64,000 bases of DNA from Lachnospiraceae bacterium (lineage in GTDB: Bacteria; Bacillota; Clostridia; Lachnospirales; Lachnospiraceae): contig JAFWZV010000008.1 in the NCBI GenBank assembly GCA_017517305.1, forward strand, positions 1 through 64,000, in the 5' to 3' direction. The notes under the pieces are model-generated. The model was not told where the DNA came from. It saw only the letters and a program-made list of their open reading frames with translations, and did no database searches. Of this stretch, positions 9,939 to 19,888 are shown in pieces. Made by a program: the position numbers and the translations under genes. The first letter of the stretch is position 1. The number at the start of each line of letters is the position of its first letter.

Positions 9939-10943
9939 ATGGAACGTATAATTAATGCGGATATAATAACCGAGGATGACAAAATTGAACAGGGACTTAG
10001 GCCCTCTACCTTAAGTGATTATATAGGCCAGGAGAAGGCTAAGAAGAATCTTAAGGTATTTATAGAGGCTGCTAAGCAGAGAAATGAATCCTTAGACCAT
10101 GTTCTCTTATATGGTCCGCCAGGTCTTGGTAAAACTACTTTGGCAGGAATTGTTGCTCAGGAGATGGGGGTTAATCTTAAGATTACCTCAGGACCTGCTA
10201 TAGAGAAGCCAGGTGAGCTTGCAGCTATACTTAATAACCTTGCCGAGGGGGATGTTTTATTTATAGATGAGATTCATCGTCTTAATAAGCAGGTAGAAGA
10301 GGTGCTTTATCCTGCTATGGAGGATTTTGCCATAGATATAGTTGTTGGCAAGGGAGCAGGTGCTAGGTCTATTCGTATAGACTTGCCTAGATTTACCTTA
10401 GTTGGTGCAACAACAAGAGCTGGTATGCTTACAGCACCATTAAGAGATAGATTTGGAGTTGTTAATAAGCTGGAATTCTATAATGTTATGGAGCTTATGC
10501 AGATAATTATTAGATCTGCCAGGGTTTTAGGCGTAAATATAGATGATGAGGGTGCTTTAGAGATTGCAAAGCGCTCAAGAGGTACCCCAAGACTTGCTAA
10601 TAGATTACTTAAGAGAGTAAGAGATTTTGCCGAAGTTGAATATCAGGGAGATATTAATTTCGATGTTGCTAAAACTGCACTTGATAGACTTGAGGTTGAT
10701 TCTCAGGGACTTGACAATGTTGATAGAAGTGTTCTTATGACTATGATTAATAAGTTTGGTGGTGGACCTGTAGGTTTGGATACCTTAGCTGCTGCCATCG
10801 GTGAGGATTCAGGAACCTTAGAGGATGTCTATGAGCCTTACCTTATAAAAAATGGCTTTATTAATCGTACACCTCGTGGTAGAATGGTAACAGAGCATTG
10901 CTATAAGCATTTTGGATTAGAGAATCTGATTAAGAAGGATTAG
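9939..10943 (+). CDS. ruvB: Holliday junction branch migration ATPase RuvB
   Basis: 334 residues, an AAA+ motor that drives branch migration on RuvA-bound junctions. Walker A is GPPGLGKTT, Walker B is LFIDEIHR, sensor 1 is GATTRAG, and sensor 2 lies in the [11 protein letters not shown] segment. The C-terminal winged helix ends with [14 protein letters not shown]. The ribosome site is weak, fitting coupling to ruvA. Resolution in this organism is probably by RecU, encoded at 33643. Confidence 0.97.
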   Translation: MERIINADIITEDDKIEQGLRPSTLSDYIGQEKAKKNLKVFIEAAKQRNESLDHVLLYGPPGLGKTTLAGIVAQEMGVNLKITSGPAIEKPGELAAILNNLAEGDVLFIDEIHRLNKQVEEVLYPAMEDFAIDIVVGKGAGARSIRIDLPRFTLVGATTRAGMLTAPLRDRFGVVNKLEFYNVMELMQIIIRSARVLGVNIDDEGALEIAKRSRGTPRLANRLLKRVRDFAEVEYQGDINFDVAKTALDRLEVDSQGLDNVDRSVLMTMINKFGGGPVGLDTLAAAIGEDSGTLEDVYEPYLIKNGFINRTPRGRMVTEHCYKHFGLENLIKKD

Positions 10944-10958
10944 TAAGGAGAGATACAA

Positions 10959-11363
10959 ATGGCTAAGAAAGTTGATATACCTGTAGTAATAAATGGTAAA
11001 GTATATACATTAAGTGGCTACGAGGGAGAGGATTACCTTCAGAATGTGGCTACATACATTAATAATAAGATTAATGAGTGTAAGGCATCTGATCAGTATA
11101 GAAGGATGAATACTGAGTATCAGGGAGTTTTGCTTGCACTTAATATTGCTGATGATTATTTCAAGGCTAAGAATCAGGCAGATAGTATGGTTTCTGAGGA
11201 TTCTAACAAAGAGCAACAGCTTTATGACCTTCGTCATGAGGTTATTGAAGCGCAGATTAAGCAGGAATCTGCTATGAGAATGATTGAGGAATATAAGGAG
11301 CAGATTAATGCGCTCCAGAGAAAGATTATCCAGCTAGAGGCTGAAAAGGGTAGAAATGATTAA
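10959..11363 (+). CDS. zapA: Cell division protein ZapA
   Basis: 134 residues. The N-terminal ZapA fold is seen in VDIPVVINGKVYTLSGYEGEDYL, followed by a coiled coil from about 65 to 130. ZapA bundles FtsZ filaments at the mid-cell ring. GGAGAG precedes the ATG. It overlaps the next gene by 8 bases, and lies downstream of ruvAB. Confidence 0.88.
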   Translation: MAKKVDIPVVINGKVYTLSGYEGEDYLQNVATYINNKINECKASDQYRRMNTEYQGVLLALNIADDYFKAKNQADSMVSEDSNKEQQLYDLRHEVIEAQIKQESAMRMIEEYKEQINALQRKIIQLEAEKGRND

Positions 11364-13758
11364 TTCTTATAAAAAACCTGAAATTTTGGCACCATGTGGT
11401 TCCTATGATATATTAATTGCCGCTATTAATGCAGGCGCTGACGCCTGTTATTTTGGCGGCAATAAATTTGGAGCCAGAGCATATGCCACTAATTTCGATT
11501 TACAAACTTCATTAAAAGCAATCGATTATGCGCATGTTCATGGCACATCTTTGTATCTTACTGTAAATACCTTGTTTAAAGACAATGAAATAAATGATTT
11601 ATACGACTATCTACTTCCGTATTATGAAGCTGGCTTAGATGCAGTTATTGTACAGGATTTAGGTGTATTTAAGTGGGTTAAGGAATTCTTTCCTGATATG
11701 CCTATTCACTGTAGCACTCAGATGAATATTACTTCAAAATACGCTGCCATGGGAATGAAGGAATTAGGTGCTAGTCGTATTGTCACTGCTAGAGAGATGA
11801 GTCTTGCAGAGATTTCAGAGATTAAGGATGAGATGGATATAGAGATTGAATCCTTTGTTCATGGTGCAATGTGTTATTCCTACAGCGGAAGATGCCTTAT
11901 GAGTTCTCTGGCTGGTGGTAGAAGCGGTAATAGAGGAAGATGCGCACAGCCATGCCGAAAATGTTATGATGGCCAGTATATTTTATCTATGAAGGATATG
12001 TGTACCCTAACAGATGTCCCACGTCTTATAGATGCAGGTATAGATTCTCTTAAGATAGAAGGGCGCATGAAGAATGAATACTATGTTGCATCTGCAGTTG
12101 ATGCGTATAATCAGATAGCGCAGGATTATTGTGACGGCTGTTACAGTGAGACAAAGGCCAATGAATTAAAATTCAAGCTGGCTAATATTTATAATCGTGG
12201 AGGCTTTTGCAAGGGATATTATTATATGTCTGGTGGTCCCGAGATGATATCCAAGGACAGACCTAATAATAATGGTGTTGAGCTTGGAAAGGTTACATTT
12301 GCCAAGAATGGTTTAATAGGATTAAAGCTTTATACTGATTTGTACAAGCAGGATGTTATTGAACTCATGACTATTGATGGTGAGGTAATAGAAATTACCT
12401 CTGGTGTTGAAGGTAAGAAGAATTCAGAGGTAAGTCTTAAATGTCCTAAGACTAGGCTGATTAAGCTTGGTGAAGTTGCTTTAAGAACACGATGTAACGA
12501 AATTATTAGCTCCATAGAGGAGAATATAATTAAAGCAATTCCCCAATATGATATATATGGAGATTTTTATGGTCACATTGGAGAGAAAATGTCTTTCACA
12601 TTAGGAAAAAATGTTGGAGATAAGTATTTTGAAGTGACTGTATATGGTAATGAAATAGAAGAAGCAACAGGGAAAAAGATTGATCCTAAGGATGTAGAAA
12701 GCAAGCTATCCCAGCTTGGCAATACATTTTATAATTTAGTTCAGCTTAAGCTTGATGTAGATGATGATGCATTTATTCCAGCAAGCGCTATAAAGAATAT
12801 ACGTAGAGCAGCTATCAGTGCTTTAGAAGAGAAGATATGCAATAATTATAAGAGACATGCACATGCAGGATATTTTGTTGATGAGGCTAGGAAAATTACT
12901 AACAATAATTCATCTATAGATAAGACAAAAATTCATGTAGGTGTTACAACTATTGAACAGTTAAGAGAAGTAGCTGAATATTGCTTTATAGATTGTATAT
13001 ATCTTAATTCTATGTTGTATAAGGGAGGTTTAAAGGACGGTATAATTGATAAGCTAAAGCTATCGGGTGTAAAACTATACTTAGAGCTTCCTACTGTGAT
13101 TAAGAATTCTTTTGATTTGGCTTTATATTTGCCAAATGGTCATATTGATGGTATATATATTAGAAGCATAGATGGATTATTTGCATATTTGGATTATTTA
13201 GGTATAAATCATGATAAAGCATATTCCTTGCAGATTGTTTGTGGGGAAGGTGTGTATGCATATAATTCTTATGCCAGAGAATTACTTAAGAAGCTTATAC
13301 CTAATGTTTTATTTGAGCTTCCTAGAGAGCTGAATAAAAAGGAATTATATTCTCTGGAAGGTGATAACAATCAACTAATATGCTATGAACACCAACCTGT
13401 TATGGTTTCCGCACAATGCGTTGTAAAGAATAAATTGGGTTGTAATAAATCTAATTCTATTATCAAAATCAGAGACGATAAGAATAATACATTTTATGCA
13501 AGAGCAGTGTGTCAAGAGTGCTGTAATATTATATATAATGGTGTTCCTTATATGATTTTAGATCAGGTTGATTTTAAGTTTCTCAATGATATAGGTGTGG
13601 ATACTCTTAAGATTAATTTCACTATTGAGAACAAGAAACAAGTGAAAGAAGTGCTTGATTATGTGATTAATTTTATTGATGAACATAATTCATCTGATAT
13701 TTTTAAAAATAGTAAATATAAATTTACAAGTGGACACTTTAATAGAGGAGTAGAATAA
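11356..13758 (+). CDS. Peptidase U32 family protein (long form)
   Basis: 800 residues. The N-terminal U32 domain (about 5-320) begins PEILAPCGSYDILIAAINAGADACYFGG and holds the signature around 165-200 (VHGAMCYSYSGRC, then GNRGRCAQPCR). The Cys-rich motif is typical of U32 proteins such as RlhA and TrhP that act in RNA hydroxylation, so peptidase is a historical label. The middle resembles the domain common in Clostridia U32 proteins, and the C-terminal third resembles a second, degenerate barrel with Cys pairs (RAVCQECCNII). It overlaps zapA by 8 bases and the next gene by 1. Substrate unknown. Confidence 0.85.
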   Translation: MINSYKKPEILAPCGSYDILIAAINAGADACYFGGNKFGARAYATNFDLQTSLKAIDYAHVHGTSLYLTVNTLFKDNEINDLYDYLLPYYEAGLDAVIVQDLGVFKWVKEFFPDMPIHCSTQMNITSKYAAMGMKELGASRIVTAREMSLAEISEIKDEMDIEIESFVHGAMCYSYSGRCLMSSLAGGRSGNRGRCAQPCRKCYDGQYILSMKDMCTLTDVPRLIDAGIDSLKIEGRMKNEYYVASAVDAYNQIAQDYCDGCYSETKANELKFKLANIYNRGGFCKGYYYMSGGPEMISKDRPNNNGVELGKVTFAKNGLIGLKLYTDLYKQDVIELMTIDGEVIEITSGVEGKKNSEVSLKCPKTRLIKLGEVALRTRCNEIISSIEENIIKAIPQYDIYGDFYGHIGEKMSFTLGKNVGDKYFEVTVYGNEIEEATGKKIDPKDVESKLSQLGNTFYNLVQLKLDVDDDAFIPASAIKNIRRAAISALEEKICNNYKRHAHAGYFVDEARKITNNNSSIDKTKIHVGVTTIEQLREVAEYCFIDCIYLNSMLYKGGLKDGIIDKLKLSGVKLYLELPTVIKNSFDLALYLPNGHIDGIYIRSIDGLFAYLDYLGINHDKAYSLQIVCGEGVYAYNSYARELLKKLIPNVLFELPRELNKKELYSLEGDNNQLICYEHQPVMVSAQCVVKNKLGCNKSNSIIKIRDDKNNTFYARAVCQECCNIIYNGVPYMILDQVDFKFLNDIGVDTLKINFTIENKKQVKEVLDYVINFIDEHNSSDIFKNSKYKFTSGHFNRGVE

Positions 13759-15158
13759 TGCTTAATATTATTTGTGAGGTGTCAAAGTATCTTATAATTA
13801 TATTTATGGTACTTTACACTGTTAAGTGCTTTTCTATTCTTGCATCAAAGGATGCCAAGGATAGAAGGAAAAAATTAAATAAGCAGATAGTGTATGTGTT
13901 TATAATACATTTTCTATGTTATCTAACAATGTATCTAAGAGAGGGCTCTCTTAAACTATTGATATTTTATGGAGTGCAGATATTTGTAGCTGTACTTTAT
14001 ATGGCTTTATTTCATTCTATATACAAGGAATCTTCTAGATTGCTTACAAATAATACAGCATTTTTGTTGCTTATAGGATATACAATGCTTACAAGACTTG
14101 ATTTTGGCTTAGCTATTAAGCAGTTTGTATTGGCTACAATTGCTCTTGGCGTTACTGCATTTATCCCTTATATTATGTCCAGATGGAAGAATCTTCGTAA
14201 TATGGGAGTATTCTATGGCATTGCAGGAATATTTTTATTGCTTACTGTATTTATCCCGGGACTTGGTTATGAAAGCTATGGTTCTCGTAACTGGATAAAG
14301 ATAGGAAGTCTTTCTATTCAGCCTATGGAGTTTGTAAAGATACTGTTTGTGTTCTTTGTGGCCTGTATGCTGGTTAAGGCTAATACATTTATGGATATTA
14401 TGGTAAATGCTATTATATCAGCCATATTTATGTTGGTTTTAGTTTTAGAAAAAGACTTAGGAGCAGCTGTAATCTTCTATATTACTTATGTTTGCATGGT
14501 ATATCTGGCAACCTCTAGACCAATTTTCCTTATAGGAGGAGTTGGACTTGGTGTGGGAGCGGTGCTGATGGCCGCGACCTTATTCAAAGACACCTTGTTC
14601 TATCATGTTATGGTTAGAGTTGAGGCATGGAAGGATCCTTTTAAGTTTATAGACACAGGAGGTTATCAGGTATCTCAGTCCTTGTTTGCCATAGGTACAG
14701 GTGGTTATATGGGAACAGGACTATATATGGGAAAGGCCGACTATATACCTGTTAGTGAAAGTGATTTTATCTTCTCGGCTATATGCGAGGAGATGGGTGT
14801 AGTATTCGGACTATGTCTTATACTAGTTATGCTTAGTGTATATATATCCTTTGCTGATATTGCTATGAAGGTTAGACAACCATTTTACAAATACGCAGCC
14901 TTCGGATATTCAATATTGTTTATTATACAAACACTTCTTAATCTAGGTGGTGTTACTAAGTTTATTCCATCTACAGGAGTAACCTTGCCTTTGGTTAGCT
15001 ATGGTGTAAGCTCCGTTACAAGTACATTGGTTATATTTGCTGTAATTCAGGGAGTGTATGTAATTCATAACAAAGAGGTTATAAAGAATGAAAAAGAAAA
15101 AGAAAGAATTAGAAGCGAGGCCGCAGCCCTTAACGCCAGAGCAGGAATTCCTAGCTAA
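13758..15158 (+). CDS. SEDS glycosyltransferase, FtsW/RodA/SpoVE family
   Basis: 466 residues with about ten membrane helices. SEDS motifs are GSRNWIKIGSLSIQPMEFVK, the catalytic loop around VEAWKDPF and SESDFIFSAICEEMG, and STGVTLPLVSYGVSS near the end. It polymerises lipid II into glycan strands with a partner class B PBP, which is the next gene. The first 130 residues add extra membrane segments compared with RodA at 52551. It starts with a TAATG overlap on the U32 gene. Whether it serves division or elongation cannot be told from sequence. Confidence 0.88.
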   Translation: MLNIICEVSKYLIIIFMVLYTVKCFSILASKDAKDRRKKLNKQIVYVFIIHFLCYLTMYLREGSLKLLIFYGVQIFVAVLYMALFHSIYKESSRLLTNNTAFLLLIGYTMLTRLDFGLAIKQFVLATIALGVTAFIPYIMSRWKNLRNMGVFYGIAGIFLLLTVFIPGLGYESYGSRNWIKIGSLSIQPMEFVKILFVFFVACMLVKANTFMDIMVNAIISAIFMLVLVLEKDLGAAVIFYITYVCMVYLATSRPIFLIGGVGLGVGAVLMAATLFKDTLFYHVMVRVEAWKDPFKFIDTGGYQVSQSLFAIGTGGYMGTGLYMGKADYIPVSESDFIFSAICEEMGVVFGLCLILVMLSVYISFADIAMKVRQPFYKYAAFGYSILFIIQTLLNLGGVTKFIPSTGVTLPLVSYGVSSVTSTLVIFAVIQGVYVIHNKEVIKNEKEKERIRSEAAALNARAGIPS

Positions 15159-16596
15159 GGAAAAGGAGCGGGCCCATAATAACAAATTAAAGAATAAACC
15201 GATTCTGGTTATAACCTATTCTATGATTTTTGTCTTTGTGGCAATGATAGCATATGTGATTTATTTTATGGAATTTGAAGCAGAGACTGTTATTGCAAAT
15301 TCTAGAAATATTAGACAGGATAATTTTGCTGATGATGTGGAGAAGGGGGATATTATTACCAGTGATGGAGTTGTTATAGCTACAAGCAACACAGACGAAG
15401 AGGGTAATACTTCAAGAAGCTATCCATATGGTAATACCTTTGCCCACGTTACAGGCTATGATAAGTATGGTAAATCCGGTCTTGAATTAGAGGGTAATTT
15501 CTATATGCTTCGTTCCCACATAAATATATTCGAAAAGGTTATAAAAGGTCTTTCAGAAGAGAAGAATCGTGGAGATAATATTGTTACCACAGTTGATTAT
15601 GATCTTCAGACTGCTGCCTATAATGCTATGGGATATTGTGAGGGAGCTGTAATAGCCATAGAGCCTTCATCTGGTAAGATTAAGGTTATGCTATCAAAGC
15701 CGGATTATAATCCTGAGGAGATAGATTATATATGGAATTATCTTCAAACTGAAGAGGGAGCAAGTAGTACCATACTTTTAAATAGAGCTACACAAGGACT
15801 TTATGCGCCAGGTTCTACATTTAAGGTATTGACTTTACTTGAGTATATTAGAGAAAACCCTACAAGCTATGATAATTATTCCTATGATTGTTATGGTAGT
15901 GAGATATTTACTGGTGTGGATATACATTGTAATGATGATACCTCACATTACACAGAATCTCTAAAGGATTCCCTTGCTTACTCATGTAATGTTTCCTTTG
16001 CAAATATTGGAACAGGCTTGGATTATGGTAAGTTTAGAGAGAATATGGACAAATTATTATTTAATAATAATCTTCCGTATGATGGAGATTATAGCGTATC
16101 TAGCTTTGATATTGATGCAAATAGTAGAACTGATGAATTACCTCAGACCGCTATAGGACAGGGTAATACTGAGATTACTCCATTACACAATGCTATGATT
16201 ATGAGTGCTATAGCAAATGGTGGCGTTCTTATGGAGCCTTATCTTATAGAGCGTATTGAAAATGATGATGGAGGCAAGGTAAAAAAGTTCAAGAGCAAGT
16301 CATATGGCTCTTTGATGACCAGCGAAGAAGCCCAAATTCTTACAGATTATATGGAATCAGTGTGTGATTATGGTACAGCATCAAGCTATTTCTATGGCAG
16401 CTCCTATGATGTTGCAGGTAAGACAGGAACGGCAGAATATGATAACGAGGGAAATTGTAATTCTTGGTTTGTAGGCTTTTCCAATCCTGATAATCCTGAT
16501 TTGGTGGTCTGTGTAATAGTAGAAGATTATAATACCTATGGTGTATCAGGAACCTGGGTTGCAAAGCAGATTTTTGACGCTTATTACAGTAAGTAG
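15088..16596 (+). CDS. Class B penicillin-binding protein (SEDS partner transpeptidase)
   Basis: 502 residues, bitopic: basic N-terminus, one membrane helix (about 38-58), dimerisation region, then the transpeptidase. Active-site motifs are APGSTFK (Ser243, Lys246), SCN (299-301), and KTGTAEY (Lys445). It cross-links glycan made by the upstream SEDS protein. The start lies 71 bases inside the upstream gene in another frame, with AAAGAGG before the ATG; the membrane helix position supports this start. Its size fits the PbpA type found beside RodA-like proteins. Confidence 0.9.
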   Translation: MKKKKKELEARPQPLTPEQEFLAKEKERAHNNKLKNKPILVITYSMIFVFVAMIAYVIYFMEFEAETVIANSRNIRQDNFADDVEKGDIITSDGVVIATSNTDEEGNTSRSYPYGNTFAHVTGYDKYGKSGLELEGNFYMLRSHINIFEKVIKGLSEEKNRGDNIVTTVDYDLQTAAYNAMGYCEGAVIAIEPSSGKIKVMLSKPDYNPEEIDYIWNYLQTEEGASSTILLNRATQGLYAPGSTFKVLTLLEYIRENPTSYDNYSYDCYGSEIFTGVDIHCNDDTSHYTESLKDSLAYSCNVSFANIGTGLDYGKFRENMDKLLFNNNLPYDGDYSVSSFDIDANSRTDELPQTAIGQGNTEITPLHNAMIMSAIANGGVLMEPYLIERIENDDGGKVKKFKSKSYGSLMTSEEAQILTDYMESVCDYGTASSYFYGSSYDVAGKTGTAEYDNEGNCNSWFVGFSNPDNPDLVVCVIVEDYNTYGVSGTWVAKQIFDAYYSK

Positions 16597-16607
16597 AATA
16601 TTATTCC

Positions 16608-16636
16608 TTGATTAGTAACCTTTAATTTGCTATAAT
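16608..16636 (+). promoter_or_regulatory. Promoter of the NUDIX gene
   Basis: TTGATT (16608-16613), exact 17-bp spacer, TATAAT (16631-16636) preceded by TGC. A short inverted pair GTAAC / GTTAC flanks the -10. Confidence 0.75.
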
Positions 16637-16680
16637 GTTACCAATGTATGTACACACCCTAAATAACAGGAGGAATTGCG

Positions 16681-17133
16681 ATGATAGAAGCAACTAGCTG
16701 TGGTGGTGTGGTAATCTTCAGAGGTAAAATATTATTACTCTACAAGAATTATAAGAACAAGTATGAAGGATGGGTTCTACCTAAAGGTACGGTAGAAAAG
16801 GATGAACAACACAACGAGACAGCATTACGAGAGGTTCGTGAAGAAACTGGTGTTAAAGCGCAAATTATCAAGTATGTTGGTAAGAGTAGCTATACCTTTA
16901 ATACCTCTTATGATGTTGTTAACAAAGATGTTCATTGGTATCTTATGATGGCTGACAGCTATTATAGCAAGCCACAGAAAGAAGAATATTTTATGGATTC
17001 AGGTTACTACAAGTACCATGAAGCGTATCATCTTCTTAAATTTCCTAATGAAAAACAAATTCTTGAGCAGGCATATGAGGAATATATGTCACTTAAGAAG
17101 AATAATTTGTGGGGAAGTAAGAAGTACTTTTAA
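16681..17133 (+). CDS. NUDIX hydrolase
   Basis: 150 residues. The Nudix box is complete: G-TVEKD-E-QHNETAL-REVREETGV (about residues 40-62), which binds the metal and hydrolyses nucleoside diphosphate linkages. The small size and the YKNYKNKYEGWVLPKGTVE lead resemble Ap4A or dinucleotide hydrolases, but the substrate cannot be set from sequence. GGAGG precedes the ATG. It is a single-gene unit with its own promoter and terminator. Confidence 0.85.
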   Translation: MIEATSCGGVVIFRGKILLLYKNYKNKYEGWVLPKGTVEKDEQHNETALREVREETGVKAQIIKYVGKSSYTFNTSYDVVNKDVHWYLMMADSYYSKPQKEEYFMDSGYYKYHEAYHLLKFPNEKQILEQAYEEYMSLKKNNLWGSKKYF

Positions 17134-17143
17134 GATGAAGCTA

Positions 17144-17172
17144 GAAAAACCCGATTTACTCGGGTTTTTCTA
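17144..17172 (+). terminator. Terminator after the NUDIX gene
   Basis: GAAAAACCCG (17144-17153) pairs with CGGGTTTTTC (17161-17170), with a T-run inside the right arm. Confidence 0.8.
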
Positions 17173-17200
17173 ATTATTATGACAGGAGATAAAGATTAAT

Positions 17201-18094
17201 ATGTCAGATGTAAAGTCAGATAATAAGAGCAATAACTCGAAGAAAAAGAACAAAAAACGTAATAGAATTATCTATAATATTTTACTTTGTGTCTTTATAT
17301 GTATATTTATTGGTTGTGCTATCTATCTTATTTCTTATTTTATGGAAAGTAAGAAAAGTGAGGATACAGTAGATGGTCTTAAAGATATGGTTATAGATGA
17401 AAGTCAGGATGAGGAAATAGTATTTGATAGTATGTATCCTGAGGTGGTCGTTGCCACAGAAACTGATGCAGGTGTTGTTGAGGAAATCAAATATATTAAT
17501 TTTGATGGTACCTTGGTGCAGAAAAAATATGCCAGATTATATAAATACAATCCTGATTTTGTTGGCTGGATAAAGATAGAAGACACTGATATCGATTATC
17601 CTGTTATGCAGTCAATGTACGAGGAAGAGTATTATATCTATAGAGATTATGATAAGCAAAGTAGCTCTGCAGGTACATTATTTGTAGATACTAGTAGCGA
17701 TATTGTTATGAGTGATAATATACTTATATATGGACATAATATGCACACTGGTAAGATGTTCCATGATTTGCTTGAATATGAAGACGAGGAGTTTTACAAG
17801 AATCATAAAACCTTTACATTTAATACAATTCATGGTGATGGAACCTATCAGGTTATAGCTGCATTTAGAACAAGAATATATGAGGTTGATTATACTGGCT
17901 TTAAGTATTATCAATTCTTTGACGCTGCTAATGAAGAAGAATTTATGGACTATGTGAAGAACTGTGTTAGTATGACTCCATATACTATAGAGAATGATGT
18001 GGAATATGGTGACAAGCTACTTACATTATCTACCTGTGCATATCATACTACCAATGGAAGATTTGTTGTTGTTGCTAAGAAGATTGAGGAGTAA
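17201..18094 (+). CDS. srtB: Class B sortase
   Basis: 297 residues with a cytoplasmic basic N-terminus, one membrane helix (about 25-48), an acidic linker, and the sortase domain. Catalytic residues are His179 in YGHNM, Cys279 in LSTCAY, and Arg287 in NGRFVVVA. Class B is suggested by FVGWIKIEDTDIDYPVMQ and the long region between His and Cys. Sortases attach secreted proteins to peptidoglycan or to pilin partners. No LPxTG or NPQTN-type substrate gene lies next to it, so the target is unknown. Confidence 0.88.
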   Translation: MSDVKSDNKSNNSKKKNKKRNRIIYNILLCVFICIFIGCAIYLISYFMESKKSEDTVDGLKDMVIDESQDEEIVFDSMYPEVVVATETDAGVVEEIKYINFDGTLVQKKYARLYKYNPDFVGWIKIEDTDIDYPVMQSMYEEEYYIYRDYDKQSSSAGTLFVDTSSDIVMSDNILIYGHNMHTGKMFHDLLEYEDEEFYKNHKTFTFNTIHGDGTYQVIAAFRTRIYEVDYTGFKYYQFFDAANEEEFMDYVKNCVSMTPYTIENDVEYGDKLLTLSTCAYHTTNGRFVVVAKKIEE

Positions 18095-18099
18095 GCGCC

Positions 18100-18128
18100 T
18101 TGACATATAAGTGAAAATATGCTATATT
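18100..18128 (+). promoter_or_regulatory. tRNA-Leu promoter with overlapping palindrome
   Basis: TTGACA (18100-18105), 17-bp spacer, TATATT (18123-18128) preceded by TGC. The -10 region sits inside a 12-bp inverted repeat, AAGTGAAAATAT / ATATTTTCACTT (18109-18135). Confidence 0.8.
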
Positions 18129-18139
18129 TTCACTTGTTC

Positions 18140-18222
18140 GCCGGTGTGTCGGAATGGCAGACGATGCAGACTCAAAATCTGTTGTGGGTAACCACGTGTG
18201 GGTTCAAGTCCCACCACCGGCA
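18140..18222 (+). tRNA. tRNA-Leu (anticodon CAA)
   Basis: Acceptor stem GCCGGTG pairs with CACCGGC (18215-18221). The anticodon loop CTCAAAA gives CAA, reading UUG. The T-arm is GGGTTCAAGTCCC, and a long variable arm fits a class II leucine tRNA. CCA is not encoded, because discriminator A is followed by CGA. Confidence 0.95.
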
Positions 18223-18224
18223 CG

Positions 18225-18260
18225 AAAGCCCTTAAGGAATGATTCCTTAAGGGCTTTTTT
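18225..18260. terminator. Bidirectional terminator between tRNA-Leu and sigE
   Basis: AAAGCCCTTAAGGAAT (18225-18240) is the perfect inverse of 18242-18257, with T-run on the plus strand. It lies between two convergent transcripts. Confidence 0.88.
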
Positions 18261-18261
18261 G

Positions 18262-18987
18262 TTATCCGATTCTCATCATTTCTCGTTTGAGACGTTTTAT
18301 TATTTTCTTTTCCAGCCTTGAGATGTATGACTGTGATATTCCTAGTAGGTCAGCTACTTCCTTTTGTGTCATTTCCTCATCCTCATGACCAATTCCAAAT
18401 CTTAATTCAATTATCATTCTTTCTCTGTCTGATAGAACAGTAAGGGCTTGCTCTAATAAGTTTTTATCAACCTCATCTTCAATATCTCTATATATAATAT
18501 CCTCATCTGTTCCTAATATGTCTGATAATAGGAGTTCATTTCCATCCCAATCTACATTTAATGGTTCGTCAAAGGATAGTTCAACCTTTGAACGCGTGCT
18601 TCTTCTTAGATGCATTAGGATTTCATTTTCGATACATCTGCTGGCATAGGTGGCAAGCTTAATGTTTTTATCTGATTTGAAGGTATTAATTGCTTTAATT
18701 AATCCTATAGTTCCAATAGAAATTAAATCCTCCACGCCAATTCCTGTATTGTCGAATTTTTTGGCTATGTAGACAACCAATCTAAGATTATGTTCTATTA
18801 ATGTTTGTCTTATAGAATCATCCTGATCAATACAATTTATTAGTTCTGCTTCCTCCTCTTGTGTTAATGGTGGTGGTAGTATTTCCGCTCCGCCTATATA
18901 ATGTACCTCATTTTTTGGATACATTAACAAATTTGCAAAGCTTTTGATGTTAAATTGGAACTTATTGTTACTAACTATACTAATCAT
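18262..18987 (-). CDS. sigE: Sporulation mother-cell sigma factor SigE (pro-form)
   Basis: 241 residues, closely matching Bacillus SigE. A pro-sequence of about 27-30 residues precedes [15 protein letters not shown], region 2 holds [21 protein letters not shown] and [13 protein letters not shown] then [18 protein letters not shown], and region 4 holds [20 protein letters not shown]. The sigma factor is made inactive and is cleaved by SpoIIGA. The start is preceded by GAGAGGAG. It sits 22 bases after spoIIGA in one operon. The usual next gene, sigG, is not here; tRNA-Leu lies downstream. Confidence 0.94.
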   Translation of the reverse strand: MISIVSNNKFQFNIKSFANLLMYPKNEVHYIGGAEILPPPLTQEEEAELINCIDQDDSIRQTLIEHNLRLVVYIAKKFDNTGIGVEDLISIGTIGLIKAINTFKSDKNIKLATYASRCIENEILMHLRRSTRSKVELSFDEPLNVDWDGNELLLSDILGTDEDIIYRDIEDEVDKNLLEQALTVLSDRERMIIELRFGIGHEDEEMTQKEVADLLGISQSYISRLEKKIIKRLKREMMRIG

Positions 18988-19009
18988 TTGAATTCTCCTC
19001 TCTGATGAT

Positions 19010-19867
19010 TTATAGGTTATTATTAAGTAGCACCTTGTATTCAGAGCTTTTTGGGAAGCTTGTTTGGCTAATGGCTGCTACAATATTTTTATACATTTTC
19101 TCATTGTTAATGATTAAATATTTGATTTTAAAGGCTGGCATTAATGCAAATTCATTACTTATAGTCTTATAGGGTACAGGATAAATGTGTTCTTCATCTA
19201 TAGATAGTTTAGCTAGAGCTTCGTAATTGCCAAATTCAATATACTCATTTATTTTTGAATATTCTGAGGCATTGACAAGCTCTTTAAGTAGTGAGGGATC
19301 TATAATTATTATAGGTTCTCCGGTTATTGAATCTATTAAGGAATTGCCAGTATCCATATATCCCTTGTTGTGTACAGTGATATTTTTTGTTGCGATTGTT
19401 ACATTTGTTAAGTTTTGCATATGCCGTCTATCTCGAGTTGATAAAATATGAATCATGGGTAAAAATGTGCATATTATTATAATTACAGGCATTATGATGG
19501 TGAAAGTTATTCTATCTCTAATGAAGAGTTGTATAATTCCCGCTAATATAATAGTTCCTAGTATGTTATATATTATTAATCTAATATATCCTTTTGTTGA
19601 TTTCAGCTTAAGAATAAATCTGACAAAGGATAGTACTAATAACAGATTTAAGCATATGTAAATACAACATTGTGCCAACTTATCATATGTAATTGTAGAT
19701 ATATAGATAAAATCTAATATGGTGGAGGAAACAAGACTCCATGCAATTAACTTAATGTGTGATGGCTTTTCACCGAATATTGCACAGGCTGCGTAGTAGG
19801 TTAGATAATTTATGACAAATATCCACAGTAGCAATATATCTGCATATACAACATAGCTCATGTTCAC
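19010..19867 (-). CDS. spoIIGA: Pro-sigma-E processing peptidase SpoIIGA
   Basis: 285 residues. The N-terminal half has about five membrane helices (residues 4-150), and the C-terminal half is a cytosolic aspartic peptidase domain with the [10 protein letters not shown] active-site motif (DTGN). By family knowledge it dimerises in the sporulation septum and cuts pro-SigE after a forespore signal. GGGAGGTG precedes the ATG. It is the first gene of spoIIGA-sigE and has Spo0A-like boxes upstream. Confidence 0.92.
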   Translation of the reverse strand: MNMSYVVYADILLLWIFVINYLTYYAACAIFGEKPSHIKLIAWSLVSSTILDFIYISTITYDKLAQCCIYICLNLLLVLSFVRFILKLKSTKGYIRLIIYNILGTIILAGIIQLFIRDRITFTIIMPVIIIICTFLPMIHILSTRDRRHMQNLTNVTIATKNITVHNKGYMDTGNSLIDSITGEPIIIIDPSLLKELVNASEYSKINEYIEFGNYEALAKLSIDEEHIYPVPYKTISNEFALMPAFKIKYLIINNEKMYKNIVAAISQTSFPKSSEYKVLLNNNL

Positions 19868-19888
19868 CTCCCTGAAGCAATTGATTTG

